In this document: positions 25,684 through 33,104 of the stretch, piece after piece
How positions within the stretch are numbered: the first letter of the stretch is position 1
How the letters are laid out: the number at the start of each line of letters is the position of its first letter
From: Clostridia bacterium
Lineage (GTDB): Bacteria > Bacillota > Clostridia > Christensenellales > Borkfalkiaceae
NCBI GenBank assembly: GCA_017504165.1
Contig: JAFVRR010000005.1
Span: 62,001 to 126,000 of the forward strand
Direction: 5' to 3'
Length of the DNA stretch: 64,000 nucleotides
The notes under the pieces: model-generated
Database searches by the model: none
What the model was told of the DNA's origin: nothing
Seen by the model: only the letters and a program-made list of their open reading frames with translations
Translations under genes and position numbers: made by a program

Positions 25684-26562
25684 CTAAACAAATAAATTTA
25701 ATAAAGAACCTATTAAAATGCTTATTATATATAATGATAATAAAATTAATAAGTTAGATTTTAATTTTTTACGATTTTTAAGCATTATTGCAATGCCTAT
25801 GCCCGCGTTTGTAGATAAGCCTGCAAACATACTTCCAAACGCAATACCACCTTTAACGTAAAGTTGGGTTATAAGTATTGATGACGCGCAATTAGGTATA
25901 AGTCCGATAAGCGCCGTTATGATAGGCTGTAAAAACAACCTTGTTTGCATAACGTTTAAAATAGCGTCTTCCCCAACGAAGTGGATAAGCGTTGAAAATG
26001 CTAAGTTTACTACGTACACGAATAAAAAAGTTTTTACCGCGTGTATAACGGGGTAGAGTAAATAGGTTTGAAGTTTAGTTGCGTTTTTATTAGAAATACC
26101 GCATTGACGGCAGTATTCTTCGTGTTTTACGCTAGCAACCCCTTTATATTTAATGGAAACCGTCTTTTTAATAAATGCATTAACTATAAATCCCACTAAA
26201 ACCGCTACGGTAAATTTTAACAAAAGGAGCATTATTAAATCTAAAAACTTGCCGTTTGTTAAAAGTAATGCAAACGCCTCGTCGCTAGTTGCGATGAATA
26301 CCGAAAGTAACGTGCCCGCTTTTATTAAATTATTCTCGTAAAGTTTTGCAGACATTATAGAAAAACCGCATTGTGGAAATACGCCTAGCGCGCTACCGTA
26401 AATAGGCGCAAGTTTTCCAGTTAAAAAGTTGCCGTTTTTTTCAAAACCCGCTTTACGCTGAATAACTTCGATAATAATATAAGTTAATATTAAAAATGGA
26501 AATACTAAGGCGCTATCTAAAAAGGCGTGCCATAGTAAGTGTAAAACTTCTTCTAACATCAT
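25684..26562 (-). CDS. ArsP_2-type permease (putative metal/metalloid exporter)
   Basis: A 292-residue membrane protein with about eight helices, resembling the ArsP_2/putative manganese transporter family. PQCGFS (~63-68) and NCASS (~224-228) are internally repeated half-motifs (P-x-CGxS and PNCASS), showing a two-fold repeat, and CRQCG (~150-154) lies in the cytosolic loop between the halves. It is the last gene of the copA-copZ transcript, so it may export or handle a thiophilic metal. The start (MMLEEV) has no Shine-Dalgarno; a dispersed TATTAGGGG-AATTTTAACA sequence lies directly before it. The substrate is inferred only from context. Confidence 0.75.
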   Translation of the reverse strand: MMLEEVLHLLWHAFLDSALVFPFLILTYIIIEVIQRKAGFEKNGNFLTGKLAPIYGSALGVFPQCGFSIMSAKLYENNLIKAGTLLSVFIATSDEAFALLLTNGKFLDLIMLLLLKFTVAVLVGFIVNAFIKKTVSIKYKGVASVKHEEYCRQCGISNKNATKLQTYLLYPVIHAVKTFLFVYVVNLAFSTLIHFVGEDAILNVMQTRLFLQPIITALIGLIPNCASSILITQLYVKGGIAFGSMFAGLSTNAGIGIAIMLKNRKKLKSNLLILLSLYIISILIGSLLNLFV

Positions 26563-26585
26563 ATTAGGGGAATTTTAACACAGTT

Positions 26586-26771
26586 TTAGTCTTTTGTAAA
26601 GCAATCAAAGCCTAAATCTTCGATAATAGAAATAGCCTTTTCAATTTCAAGGTTTTCAAAACTAGCCGAGCCGATTTCCACCTTAATTTTTTTAGCGCCG
26701 TTATCTTTAAGGGCGTTTTCTACCCTTTTAACGCAATGTTTGCAATGCATTCCTTCAATTTTAACTTCCAT
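26586..26771 (-). CDS. copZ: Copper chaperone-like HMA protein (CopZ)
   Basis: A 61-residue single heavy-metal-associated domain, MEVKIEGMHCKHCVKRVENAL, with the GMxCxxC metal site at Cys10 and Cys13 and a beta-alpha-beta-beta-alpha-beta pattern. It carries Cu(I) to the N-terminal domain of CopA. AGGAG precedes the ATG; it is 12 nt after copA and 23 nt before the permease gene in one operon. Confidence 0.92.
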   Translation of the reverse strand: MEVKIEGMHCKHCVKRVENALKDNGAKKIKVEIGSASFENLEIEKAISIIEDLGFDCFTKD

Positions 26772-26783
26772 AATATACTCCTT

Positions 26784-28973
26784 TTATAGTTTTTGTAGTC
26801 TTAAAGCGTTAGTTACTACGAATATGCTACTAATGCTCATAAATGCCGATGCAATCATAGGCGATAAACTTAAACCTAAAAACGCAAACGCGCCCGCTGC
26901 AAGTGGAATTCCTATAACGTTATAGAAAAATGCCCAGAATAAGTTTTGCTTTATAATTTTTCTAGTTTTTTGACCGATTTTTACGGCGCTTGCGAAGTTT
27001 TCTATATTATTATTAAGTAAGATAATATTAGAAGAGTATTTTGCAATATCCGTACCGTTTACGACCGATACGCCAACGTCAGCAACCGTTAGGGCGGGGC
27101 TATCGTTAATACCGTCGCCAATAAATGCGGTTAAGCCACGGTCTTTATAAGATTTAACTATTTCCGCTTTGTCTTTAGGATAAATTTCGGCGTGTGCCTC
27201 GTCGATTGATAATTGCTCTTTAGTCAAGTTTACGGCATTTTTGTTGTCGCCTGAGAGTATTATCGTTTTTACGCCTAATTCTTTAAAGTGCTTGATTGCT
27301 AAATAACTAGATTCTTTAATTTTATCATAGGCGTCTAAAAACCCTAAAATTACGCCGTTTTTAGCAACGTAAACGACCGTTTTGCCCTTTTTAAGCGATA
27401 GGCTTGCAACTTCTTTAATCTCTTTAGGCATTTCGCATTTTTTAACTAAAGATAAATTGCCTATAAGGTATTCGTTTCCGTTTACTACGCCAATTACACC
27501 TTTGCCTGTTTCCGCTTTGAAATCTAAAACTTCTAACTTGTTATAGTTTTCCGCGTACTCTGTTATAGCGGTTGAAAGGGGGTGGCTTGATAAACTTTCG
27601 ATAGACGCAATCGCGTCAAAGTCTTCTTTAGTAATATTGTACGCCTTGTCTACTATAGGGTTACCCTCGGTTAAAGTTCCCGTTTTATCAAAGAACGCCG
27701 TCTTTACAAGCCCTACGTTTTCAAGTACTTCGGCATTTTTAATAAGTATGCCTTTACTAGCGCATCTGCCGGTCGCTACGGTAACGGCAACGGGCGTTGC
27801 AAGACCTAACGCGCAAGGGCAGGAAATAACTAGTACCGATATCGCGTAAGAAATAGAGTTTTCTACCGATTTCGTGATTAAAAACCAAATAATAAAAGTT
27901 ATTAAAGAAATTGCTATTACCGTAGGAACGAAAATACTGCTAATTTTATCGGCAAGTCTTTGTACGGGCGCTTTTGACGCTTCCGCGCTTAAAATATAGT
28001 CGATAATTTTAGAAATTTCGGTATCTTCGCTAACCGCTGTAACTTCTATTTCGGCGTATCCGCTAATGCAGATAGTAGACGCCTTTACTTCGGCGTTAGT
28101 TTCTTTAAGTACGGGCATGCTTTCGCCAGTTAAAGATGCCTCGTTAACTTCAATTTTTCCATTTAAAATAATACCGTCAACGGGGATTGTTTCGCCTTCT
28201 TTAATAAAAACTACGTCACCGCAAGATAAAGTAGAAGTTTCAACCGTAACTTTTTCGCCGTCAACTACTTTGGTGGCGGTTTTAGGCGCTAGGTCTTTAA
28301 GTTTTTGGCTAGCGCTTTCCGTACGTTTTTTGGCAAGCGATTCTAAATATTTGCCAACGGATACTAGAGTTACTATCATTGCGGACGACTCTAAATATAA
28401 ATTGTTAACGTGTTTTAATACGCCAAGAGTATCGTTTGAGTTTTTAGCGATTATTACTAAAACAAAAGAGTAAACGCCGTAAATAAATGCGGATAGTGAG
28501 CCGATAGAAACAAGCGTGTCCATATTGGGCGCGCCGTGAATAACTGCTTTTGCGCCGTTTATAAAGAATTTGTTGTTTATGATAAGTACTATAAGCGCAA
28601 GCGCAAGTTGAACGGCAATATATACGATAGGATTGTTTTTAGAAATTATCTCGAAAATAGGTAACCCAAACATTTCGTACATTGCAACGTACATTAATAA
28701 AACTAGAAGTGCAATTGAAGAAATCAACTTCCATTTTACACCGTTTGTAGAAACGCTTTCCACCTTTTCAGCAAACGAAAAGGCTTTAAACCCCGCCTTT
28801 TTGACTGCGGTTATTACGTTTTTAGATAAATCAAGGTCGCTTTCTACGGTTAAAATTTCTTCTATTAAACTTACGTCCGCTTGTTTTACCCCTTCAATTT
28901 TTCTAACTACTTTTTCAATCGAGTTAGAGCAAGCCGAGCAAGACATTCCTTTAATTCTAAACTTGTATTTCAT
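26784..28973 (-). CDS. copA: Copper-translocating P1B-type ATPase (CopA)
   Basis: A 729-residue P1B-1 ATPase. It has one N-terminal HMA domain (GMSCSACSNS, Cys12/Cys15), eight helices with the metal-path CPC in ISCPCALGLATP (~377-388), TGES in the actuator domain, the phosphorylated Asp in DKTGTLTEG (~422) and the hinge GDGINDSPAL (~622). It exports Cu(I). A further 27 in-frame codons upstream are rejected: GAGG lies 6 nt before the ATG at 28973 and the start MKYKFRIKGMSCSACS is canonical. First gene of copA-copZ-ArsP_2; a perfect dyad lies in its 5' leader. Confidence 0.95.
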   Translation of the reverse strand: MKYKFRIKGMSCSACSNSIEKVVRKIEGVKQADVSLIEEILTVESDLDLSKNVITAVKKAGFKAFSFAEKVESVSTNGVKWKLISSIALLVLLMYVAMYEMFGLPIFEIISKNNPIVYIAVQLALALIVLIINNKFFINGAKAVIHGAPNMDTLVSIGSLSAFIYGVYSFVLVIIAKNSNDTLGVLKHVNNLYLESSAMIVTLVSVGKYLESLAKKRTESASQKLKDLAPKTATKVVDGEKVTVETSTLSCGDVVFIKEGETIPVDGIILNGKIEVNEASLTGESMPVLKETNAEVKASTICISGYAEIEVTAVSEDTEISKIIDYILSAEASKAPVQRLADKISSIFVPTVIAISLITFIIWFLITKSVENSISYAISVLVISCPCALGLATPVAVTVATGRCASKGILIKNAEVLENVGLVKTAFFDKTGTLTEGNPIVDKAYNITKEDFDAIASIESLSSHPLSTAITEYAENYNKLEVLDFKAETGKGVIGVVNGNEYLIGNLSLVKKCEMPKEIKEVASLSLKKGKTVVYVAKNGVILGFLDAYDKIKESSYLAIKHFKELGVKTIILSGDNKNAVNLTKEQLSIDEAHAEIYPKDKAEIVKSYKDRGLTAFIGDGINDSPALTVADVGVSVVNGTDIAKYSSNIILLNNNIENFASAVKIGQKTRKIIKQNLFWAFFYNVIGIPLAAGAFAFLGLSLSPMIASAFMSISSIFVVTNALRLQKL

Positions 28974-28987
28974 AATAAACCTCAAGT

Positions 28988-29010
28988 AAATAGTTATACA
29001 ATAACTATTT
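28988..29010. promoter_or_regulatory. Perfect 10-bp dyad in the copA leader
   Basis: AAATAGTTAT (28988-28997), ACA, ATAACTATTT (29001-29010), centred about 15 nt after the expected start of transcription. The placement suits a repressor. It does not match the CopY box TACANNTGTA, and no regulator gene is adjacent. Confidence 0.5.
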
Positions 29011-29020
29011 TCTAAATAAA

Positions 29021-29049
29021 AGTATATCACAATTTTTATAAATTTACAA
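29021..29049 (-). promoter_or_regulatory. copA operon promoter
   Basis: Minus strand: TTGTAA (29049-29044), 17-bp spacer, TATACT (29026-29021). Confidence 0.65.
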
Positions 29050-29114
29050 CACAATCTTGTTACCGTTGGCTAACTTTTTTTGAAAATTTGCGATAATATG
29101 AAAGTTTTTAACAC

Positions 29115-29136
29115 TGTTGATAACTATGTTGATAAC
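29115..29136. repeat. Two direct copies of TGTTGATAAC, 12 bp apart
   Basis: TGTTGATAAC at 29115-29124 and 29127-29136. The reverse complement contains TTATCAACA, one base from the TTATCCACA DnaA box. The first copy also supplies a possible TTGATA -35 box, with TAGAAT (29141-29146) 18 bp downstream. Either reading is tentative. Confidence 0.4.
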
Positions 29137-29213
29137 TTTTTAGAATTAAACTTATTAAAGATGTTGCAAAAATGCGACTAATATGTTAAAATCGTTAAAT
29201 AAGATAAGAAATA

Positions 29214-29267
29214 ATTGCCCCTTAAAATATAAAATATTTTATTTATATTTTTACCGTTTTAGGCAAT
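29214..29267 (+). promoter_or_regulatory. Two-part stem-loop in the tcdA leader
   Basis: ATTGCC (29214-29219) pairs with GGCAAT (29262-29267), enclosing AAAATATAAA (29224-29233) with TTTATATTTT (29242-29251). It lies between a possible TTGCAA-17-TAAAAT promoter near 29164 and the start at 29322. The inner stem is all A-T; the function is unknown. Confidence 0.35.
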
Positions 29268-29321
29268 ATTAAATAATTTTATTTTAATAATTTTATATAA
29301 AGGTATAAAAATTATATAATT

Positions 29322-30050
29322 ATGGAAATTTTTAAAAGTCGTACCGCATTAATGGTCGGCGAAGACGGAATTAAAAAATTAAATAACGCTAATATCCTTT
29401 TATTCGGGCTTGGCGGTGTTGGAAGTTACGTTTTTGAAGGGCTTATAAGGGCGGGAATTACGCGCGTTACGGTGGTAGATAGCGATGAATATTCCGAAAC
29501 CAATATAAACCGCCAACTATACGCTACTACTAAAACGATAGGCAAACTAAAAACGTCGGTTGCAAGCGAAAGGGCTAAAGAAATTAATCCAAACGCTCAA
29601 ATTTTAGAAGTCAACCGCTTTATTTTGCCTAGTAATATTAGCGATATAGATTTTACTTTATACGATTACGTTATAGATGCGATTGATACTGTGTCTACTA
29701 AGGTAGAAATTGCCAAAATTTGCTACGAAAAAGGCATCAATTTAATAAGCAGTATGGGTACGGGCAACAAACTTGATCCAACGCTATTTAAAGTTGCCGA
29801 CATTAAGAAAACTAAAGTTTGTCCGCTTTGTAAAGTTATGCGCAAACTTTTAAAGGATAGGGGCGTAGAAAAATTAAAGGTAGTTTACTCTGAAGAAGAG
29901 CCTGTAAAAATAAATTACGACGAAAATTCAGAGAAAAAGGGAGCGGGTTACGCGCCGGCGTCTATATCTTTCGTGCCGTCGGTTGCAGGGCTAATTCTTG
30001 CGGGCGAAGTTATAAAAGATTTAATTAAAGGAAGTAAAGGAAATGACTAA
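29322..30050 (+). CDS. tcdA: tRNA threonylcarbamoyladenosine dehydratase (TcdA/CsdL)
   Basis: A 242-residue ThiF/MoeB-like E1 enzyme. GLGGVGSYVFEGLIRAG (~30-46) is the nucleotide-binding loop, DSDEYSETNINRQLYA (~53-68) carries the adenylation residues and ACPLCK-type VCPLCKVMRK (~166-175) is the C-terminal metal-like segment. Without ThiS/MoaD-type partners nearby and with the short length, it matches TcdA, which cyclises t6A37 to ct6A in ANN-decoding tRNAs. The only AAAGG is about 20 nt before the ATG and a TATAAT ends 1 nt before it, so the initiation signal is unusual. It overlaps the next gene by 8 nt. Confidence 0.9.
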   Translation: MEIFKSRTALMVGEDGIKKLNNANILLFGLGGVGSYVFEGLIRAGITRVTVVDSDEYSETNINRQLYATTKTIGKLKTSVASERAKEINPNAQILEVNRFILPSNISDIDFTLYDYVIDAIDTVSTKVEIAKICYEKGINLISSMGTGNKLDPTLFKVADIKKTKVCPLCKVMRKLLKDRGVEKLKVVYSEEEPVKINYDENSEKKGAGYAPASISFVPSVAGLILAGEVIKDLIKGSKGND

Positions 30051-30495
30051 AAGAGAAATTGCGGAAAACTATTTTAAAGCAGGGCACAACTGCGCGCAAG
30101 CGGTAGCGCTTGCTTTTAAAGAAGAAGTAAATATGGAAGAAAAACCGCTTGCGATGATGGTATCGGGCTTTGGCGGTGGCTTTGGTAGGTTACGCGAAGT
30201 GTGTGGCGCTGTTAGTGGTATGGTTGCAATACTAAATATGCTTGAAGGTTGCTACGACCCTAAAGATAGTAGTTCTAAGGCGGAAATATATAAAAAAGTG
30301 CAATATATAGCAAATAAATTTAAAGAGAAAAACGGCTCTATCGTTTGCCGTGAACTTCTTAATATGCCAGAAGAAGTTAAATCGCATATTCCCGATGCTA
30401 GAACGACTGAATACTATAAAAAACGCCCTTGCGTAAGTTTAGTTGGCGACGCGGCGGAAATTTTAGAAGACTATTTAAAAAACGGAATGAAATAA
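30043..30495 (+). CDS. C_GCAxxG_C_C family protein
   Basis: A 150-residue protein of the C_GCAxxG_C_C family. The defining cysteines are in GHNCAQAV (~14-21), REVCGAVSG (~50-58), CYDPKD (~66), IVCRELL (~100) and RPCVSLV (~130). The family is thought to be redox-active or metal-binding and often sits beside electron-transfer or tRNA-modification genes; no reaction is assigned. It overlaps tcdA by 8 nt, so the two are translationally coupled, which hints at a shared role. Confidence 0.88.
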   Translation: MTKREIAENYFKAGHNCAQAVALAFKEEVNMEEKPLAMMVSGFGGGFGRLREVCGAVSGMVAILNMLEGCYDPKDSSSKAEIYKKVQYIANKFKEKNGSIVCRELLNMPEEVKSHIPDARTTEYYKKRPCVSLVGDAAEILEDYLKNGMK

Positions 30496-30496
30496 T

Positions 30497-30525
30497 AAAA
30501 ACCTGACTAGTAAGTCAGGTTTTTT
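30497..30525. terminator. Terminator after the tcdA operon
   Basis: Perfect 12-bp stem (30497-30508 with 30513-30524), AGTA loop, T-run to the right and A-run to the left; it also serves the convergent glycosyltransferase gene. Confidence 0.9.
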
Positions 30526-30528
30526 GTT

Positions 30529-31686
30529 TTAAATATTCGGATATTTTTTCTTTAAAAGTTCGTAGACGTAATCTGCCGATTTTTCCGCGCCGAATAAATC
30601 GTGCGCTTTTTTAGCGTTTTCTATATACGGAGTTAAAAGTTCTTTATTAACTAAAAATTCTTCTAACTTTTCCACTATTTTTTTAGGTTTTAAAATATTT
30701 ACCGCGCATTTTAAATAGTTTACGTAATAGTCGGCAATATGTTTTTCTATATTAGTCGTGTGTTTAGTTATTATCGACGGAACACCAAAAAAAGTTGGTT
30801 CGGCAATCATATTTCCGCTTTTACCCAAAAACACGTCGGAAGATGCGATATAACCAAATAAATCAGGCGTAAACGGAAGTGGTTTTATAACGGCGTTTTT
30901 ACCATTTTTAAGGTTAGATAACCTATTATAAAGTTCCTCGTTTTTACCGCAAATTGGAATGCAAGTTATAGGCAAGTCTTTTTCTAAAATAAGTTTGCAA
31001 ATCTCTTCCATTTTACCAAGACCGTAACCGCCTTCGGCAAGGGTTATAGTGAATTTGTTTTCGTCAAGCCCTAATTTTTTGCGGTTTTCCATTTTGTCAA
31101 AAGAAAACTCAAACGCCTCGTTCCTAATGCAGAAATGGACTAATTTTAAATTGTTGTCGTTATATCTTTTTTTGTGTCTTTTAGCCTCGTCGTAACCCGT
31201 TTTCATAGAGCAAAGGGTTAGGTCGCAGTCGTATCTAAAAACGGGGTTGATAAAAGCGTCAGGCACGTAGGTCAAGGTAAGCGGTTTGCTTTTAGAGTGA
31301 ATAGCGTAGTAGTTAGTTGCCCAATGGGTACTAACGAAAAGGTCGGCATCTAGTTCGTCAACGTGTTTAGTTGCCTCTTTATACGCCTTAGGTGTAAACC
31401 ATTTCATTACGGCATGATTATCGATTTTAGAACCGAAAATTTCCATAATAAAAGTCGTTGCATAACCGTACCAGTTGTGTTTATTTTGTTTTTTAACTTC
31501 GTTAATTAAAAATTTTTCGTATTTTATAAGCGGTGGTTTATTCGTTTCGGTAAAAAAGTTAGAGCGAATTATTTCCACCTTGTCGCCGTATTTTTTTTCA
31601 ACAGCATCGGCAATGCTTTTAAGTGGCATAATATGTCCAAGCCCTGCTTCGGTAAAAGCAAATACTATTCGTGGTTTTTTATTCAT
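30529..31686 (-). CDS. GT28/MGDG-synthase-like glycosyltransferase
   Basis: A 385-residue GT-B transferase resembling UDP-sugar:diacylglycerol transferases (UgtP, MGDG synthase) and MurG. The N-terminal FAFTEAGLGHIMPLKSIADAV holds the glycine-rich GLGH loop. FVSTHWATNYY (~117-127) and PDAFINPVFR (~141-150) are typical of the MGDG_synth N-domain, and FLGKSGNMIAEPTFFGVPSI (~283-302) is the donor-binding site. It would glycosylate a membrane lipid or a lipid-linked intermediate on the cytosolic face. Last gene of the PglF-ligase-GT transcript, 15 nt after the ligase-like gene. Confidence 0.85.
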   Translation of the reverse strand: MNKKPRIVFAFTEAGLGHIMPLKSIADAVEKKYGDKVEIIRSNFFTETNKPPLIKYEKFLINEVKKQNKHNWYGYATTFIMEIFGSKIDNHAVMKWFTPKAYKEATKHVDELDADLFVSTHWATNYYAIHSKSKPLTLTYVPDAFINPVFRYDCDLTLCSMKTGYDEAKRHKKRYNDNNLKLVHFCIRNEAFEFSFDKMENRKKLGLDENKFTITLAEGGYGLGKMEEICKLILEKDLPITCIPICGKNEELYNRLSNLKNGKNAVIKPLPFTPDLFGYIASSDVFLGKSGNMIAEPTFFGVPSIITKHTTNIEKHIADYYVNYLKCAVNILKPKKIVEKLEEFLVNKELLTPYIENAKKAHDLFGAEKSADYVYELLKKKYPNI

Positions 31687-31701
31687 ATTACCTCCAAAAT
31701 T

Positions 31702-33087
31702 TTAAGCGTGATCTTTTTCAGCAAATACTAATAATAGCGTATAAATTACTGCAAAGTTAGGGAAAAAGAAAATTTGGTCGACTAAACTTATCCCTAAGAA
31801 AATTAATACTGAAAGAGCAATCATCATACGGTTTATGTTAGTTTTTATAACGAAAACCTTAACTACTTCAAACATATGGTATAAAAATAGTAACGCGCCG
31901 ACAATACCCGTACTACATAAAATTTGAATAGCGGTATTATGCGCAAGCCCTTTAAATATTTGGTCGATATTAGAGTGGGTTTGCATATAAGTACTAAAGC
32001 CAACGCCGAATATCGGTGCAGTTTTAAACTTTTCAAAAAGTTCCGACCATATAACAAATCTGTTACGAGAAGAAAATCCTGCCGTTATAAAGAATTCAAA
32101 GAAACCTTCGTAGTTTCCCGATGCGTAAACGAAAATTAAAGCGCCGACAACTATCGCAATATACGAAAAAGACAATATTCTAAATAAAGTTTTATTATTA
32201 CCTTTAAAGCATAAGAAAATAGTACCTATTATAAAGGTTGGTACGCCGAATAATAGTGACGCCCTTGAAAGTGTAAAGTATACCGCAATAAGAGAAAGCG
32301 CCGCCATAATATAGTATATAAATCCGCGTTTTTCTTTATACGCAAGGTAAAACAAGAAAGGAAGGAGTATTACTATAAATTCGCTAGCCGAGTTAGATAC
32401 TACGCTACCAACTATTATTTGGCTTTTCCAAGCATCGTCAAGCGGCATTCCAATTTTGTATTTTAATATGTACACGAAGGCTATTTCTAAGCACATAAGC
32501 CCAAGCGCAAGCGCAGCCACACGTGATAGGTATAATATATTATCTTCTCTAGAGTGTAAACCTGAAGAAAAACAAATATAAATAATACTATGAAGGGCAA
32601 TCATAATAGCGGAAACGATAATGCTATTGCCGTCAACCCAACCGCTAAATATGCCTGCTAATAAGTAGCAAGGAATAGCAAGTAAAAAACCTATTAAAAG
32701 TTTTTTGTTTTTAAAATCAAAAAACAATTTATACTCTTTTCTTAAAATAGCCCTTAAAACGAGTGCTAAAATAACTAAAACGCCAAGTGCTACGATTATA
32801 CCTAAAATTACAGGGTTCGCGTAGTAGTTGCTAAAGCCGTAGCCTGGTGAGTTTTGCGTCGAAACGACGTAAGGGAACATCAAAATAAATGGAACTGCAG
32901 GTCGCAAGTCTTCGCATAAAATAGTAGCGACAAAGAAACATAAAACGGTCACGATAAAGCCTACTATATCAAGCGCTAAGCAGTGCGTTATAAGTACTAC
33001 CGCAAACAAAAAGAGTGGATAGTAATATGAATCGAAAAATTTAACTAATTTTCCAATTGTTTGATTTTTTAATAGTCTTTCTATCAT
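31702..33087 (-). CDS. O-antigen ligase/polymerase family membrane protein
   Basis: A 461-residue polytopic protein with about twelve helices and the Wzy_C/O-antigen ligase core: FTLSRASLLFGVPTF (~271-285), then FSSRNRFVIWSELF (~337-350) and APIFGVGFSTYMQTHSN (~355-371) before AHNTAIQILCSTGIVG (~378). It joins or polymerises lipid-linked glycans outside the membrane. The ATG at 33087 has GGAG 5 nt upstream; an upstream TTG (33102) lacks support. It lies between a PglF-like dehydratase and a GT28-like transferase, so it probably acts on a glycan other than clusters I and II. Confidence 0.85.
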   Translation of the reverse strand: MIERLLKNQTIGKLVKFFDSYYYPLFLFAVVLITHCLALDIVGFIVTVLCFFVATILCEDLRPAVPFILMFPYVVSTQNSPGYGFSNYYANPVILGIIVALGVLVILALVLRAILRKEYKLFFDFKNKKLLIGFLLAIPCYLLAGIFSGWVDGNSIIVSAIMIALHSIIYICFSSGLHSREDNILYLSRVAALALGLMCLEIAFVYILKYKIGMPLDDAWKSQIIVGSVVSNSASEFIVILLPFLFYLAYKEKRGFIYYIMAALSLIAVYFTLSRASLLFGVPTFIIGTIFLCFKGNNKTLFRILSFSYIAIVVGALIFVYASGNYEGFFEFFITAGFSSRNRFVIWSELFEKFKTAPIFGVGFSTYMQTHSNIDQIFKGLAHNTAIQILCSTGIVGALLFLYHMFEVVKVFVIKTNINRMMIALSVLIFLGISLVDQIFFFPNFAVIYTLLLVFAEKDHA

Positions 33088-33104
33088 AAACGCTCCGCTC
33101 AATA

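Noticed and set aside
28974..29054. 27-residue N-terminal extension of CopA
   Set aside because: It overlaps the promoter and dyad; the ATG at 28973 has GAGG and starts directly before the HMA domain.
29115..29136. Replication origin
   Set aside because: Two DnaA-like boxes without dnaA, dnaN or a box cluster are not enough to call an origin.
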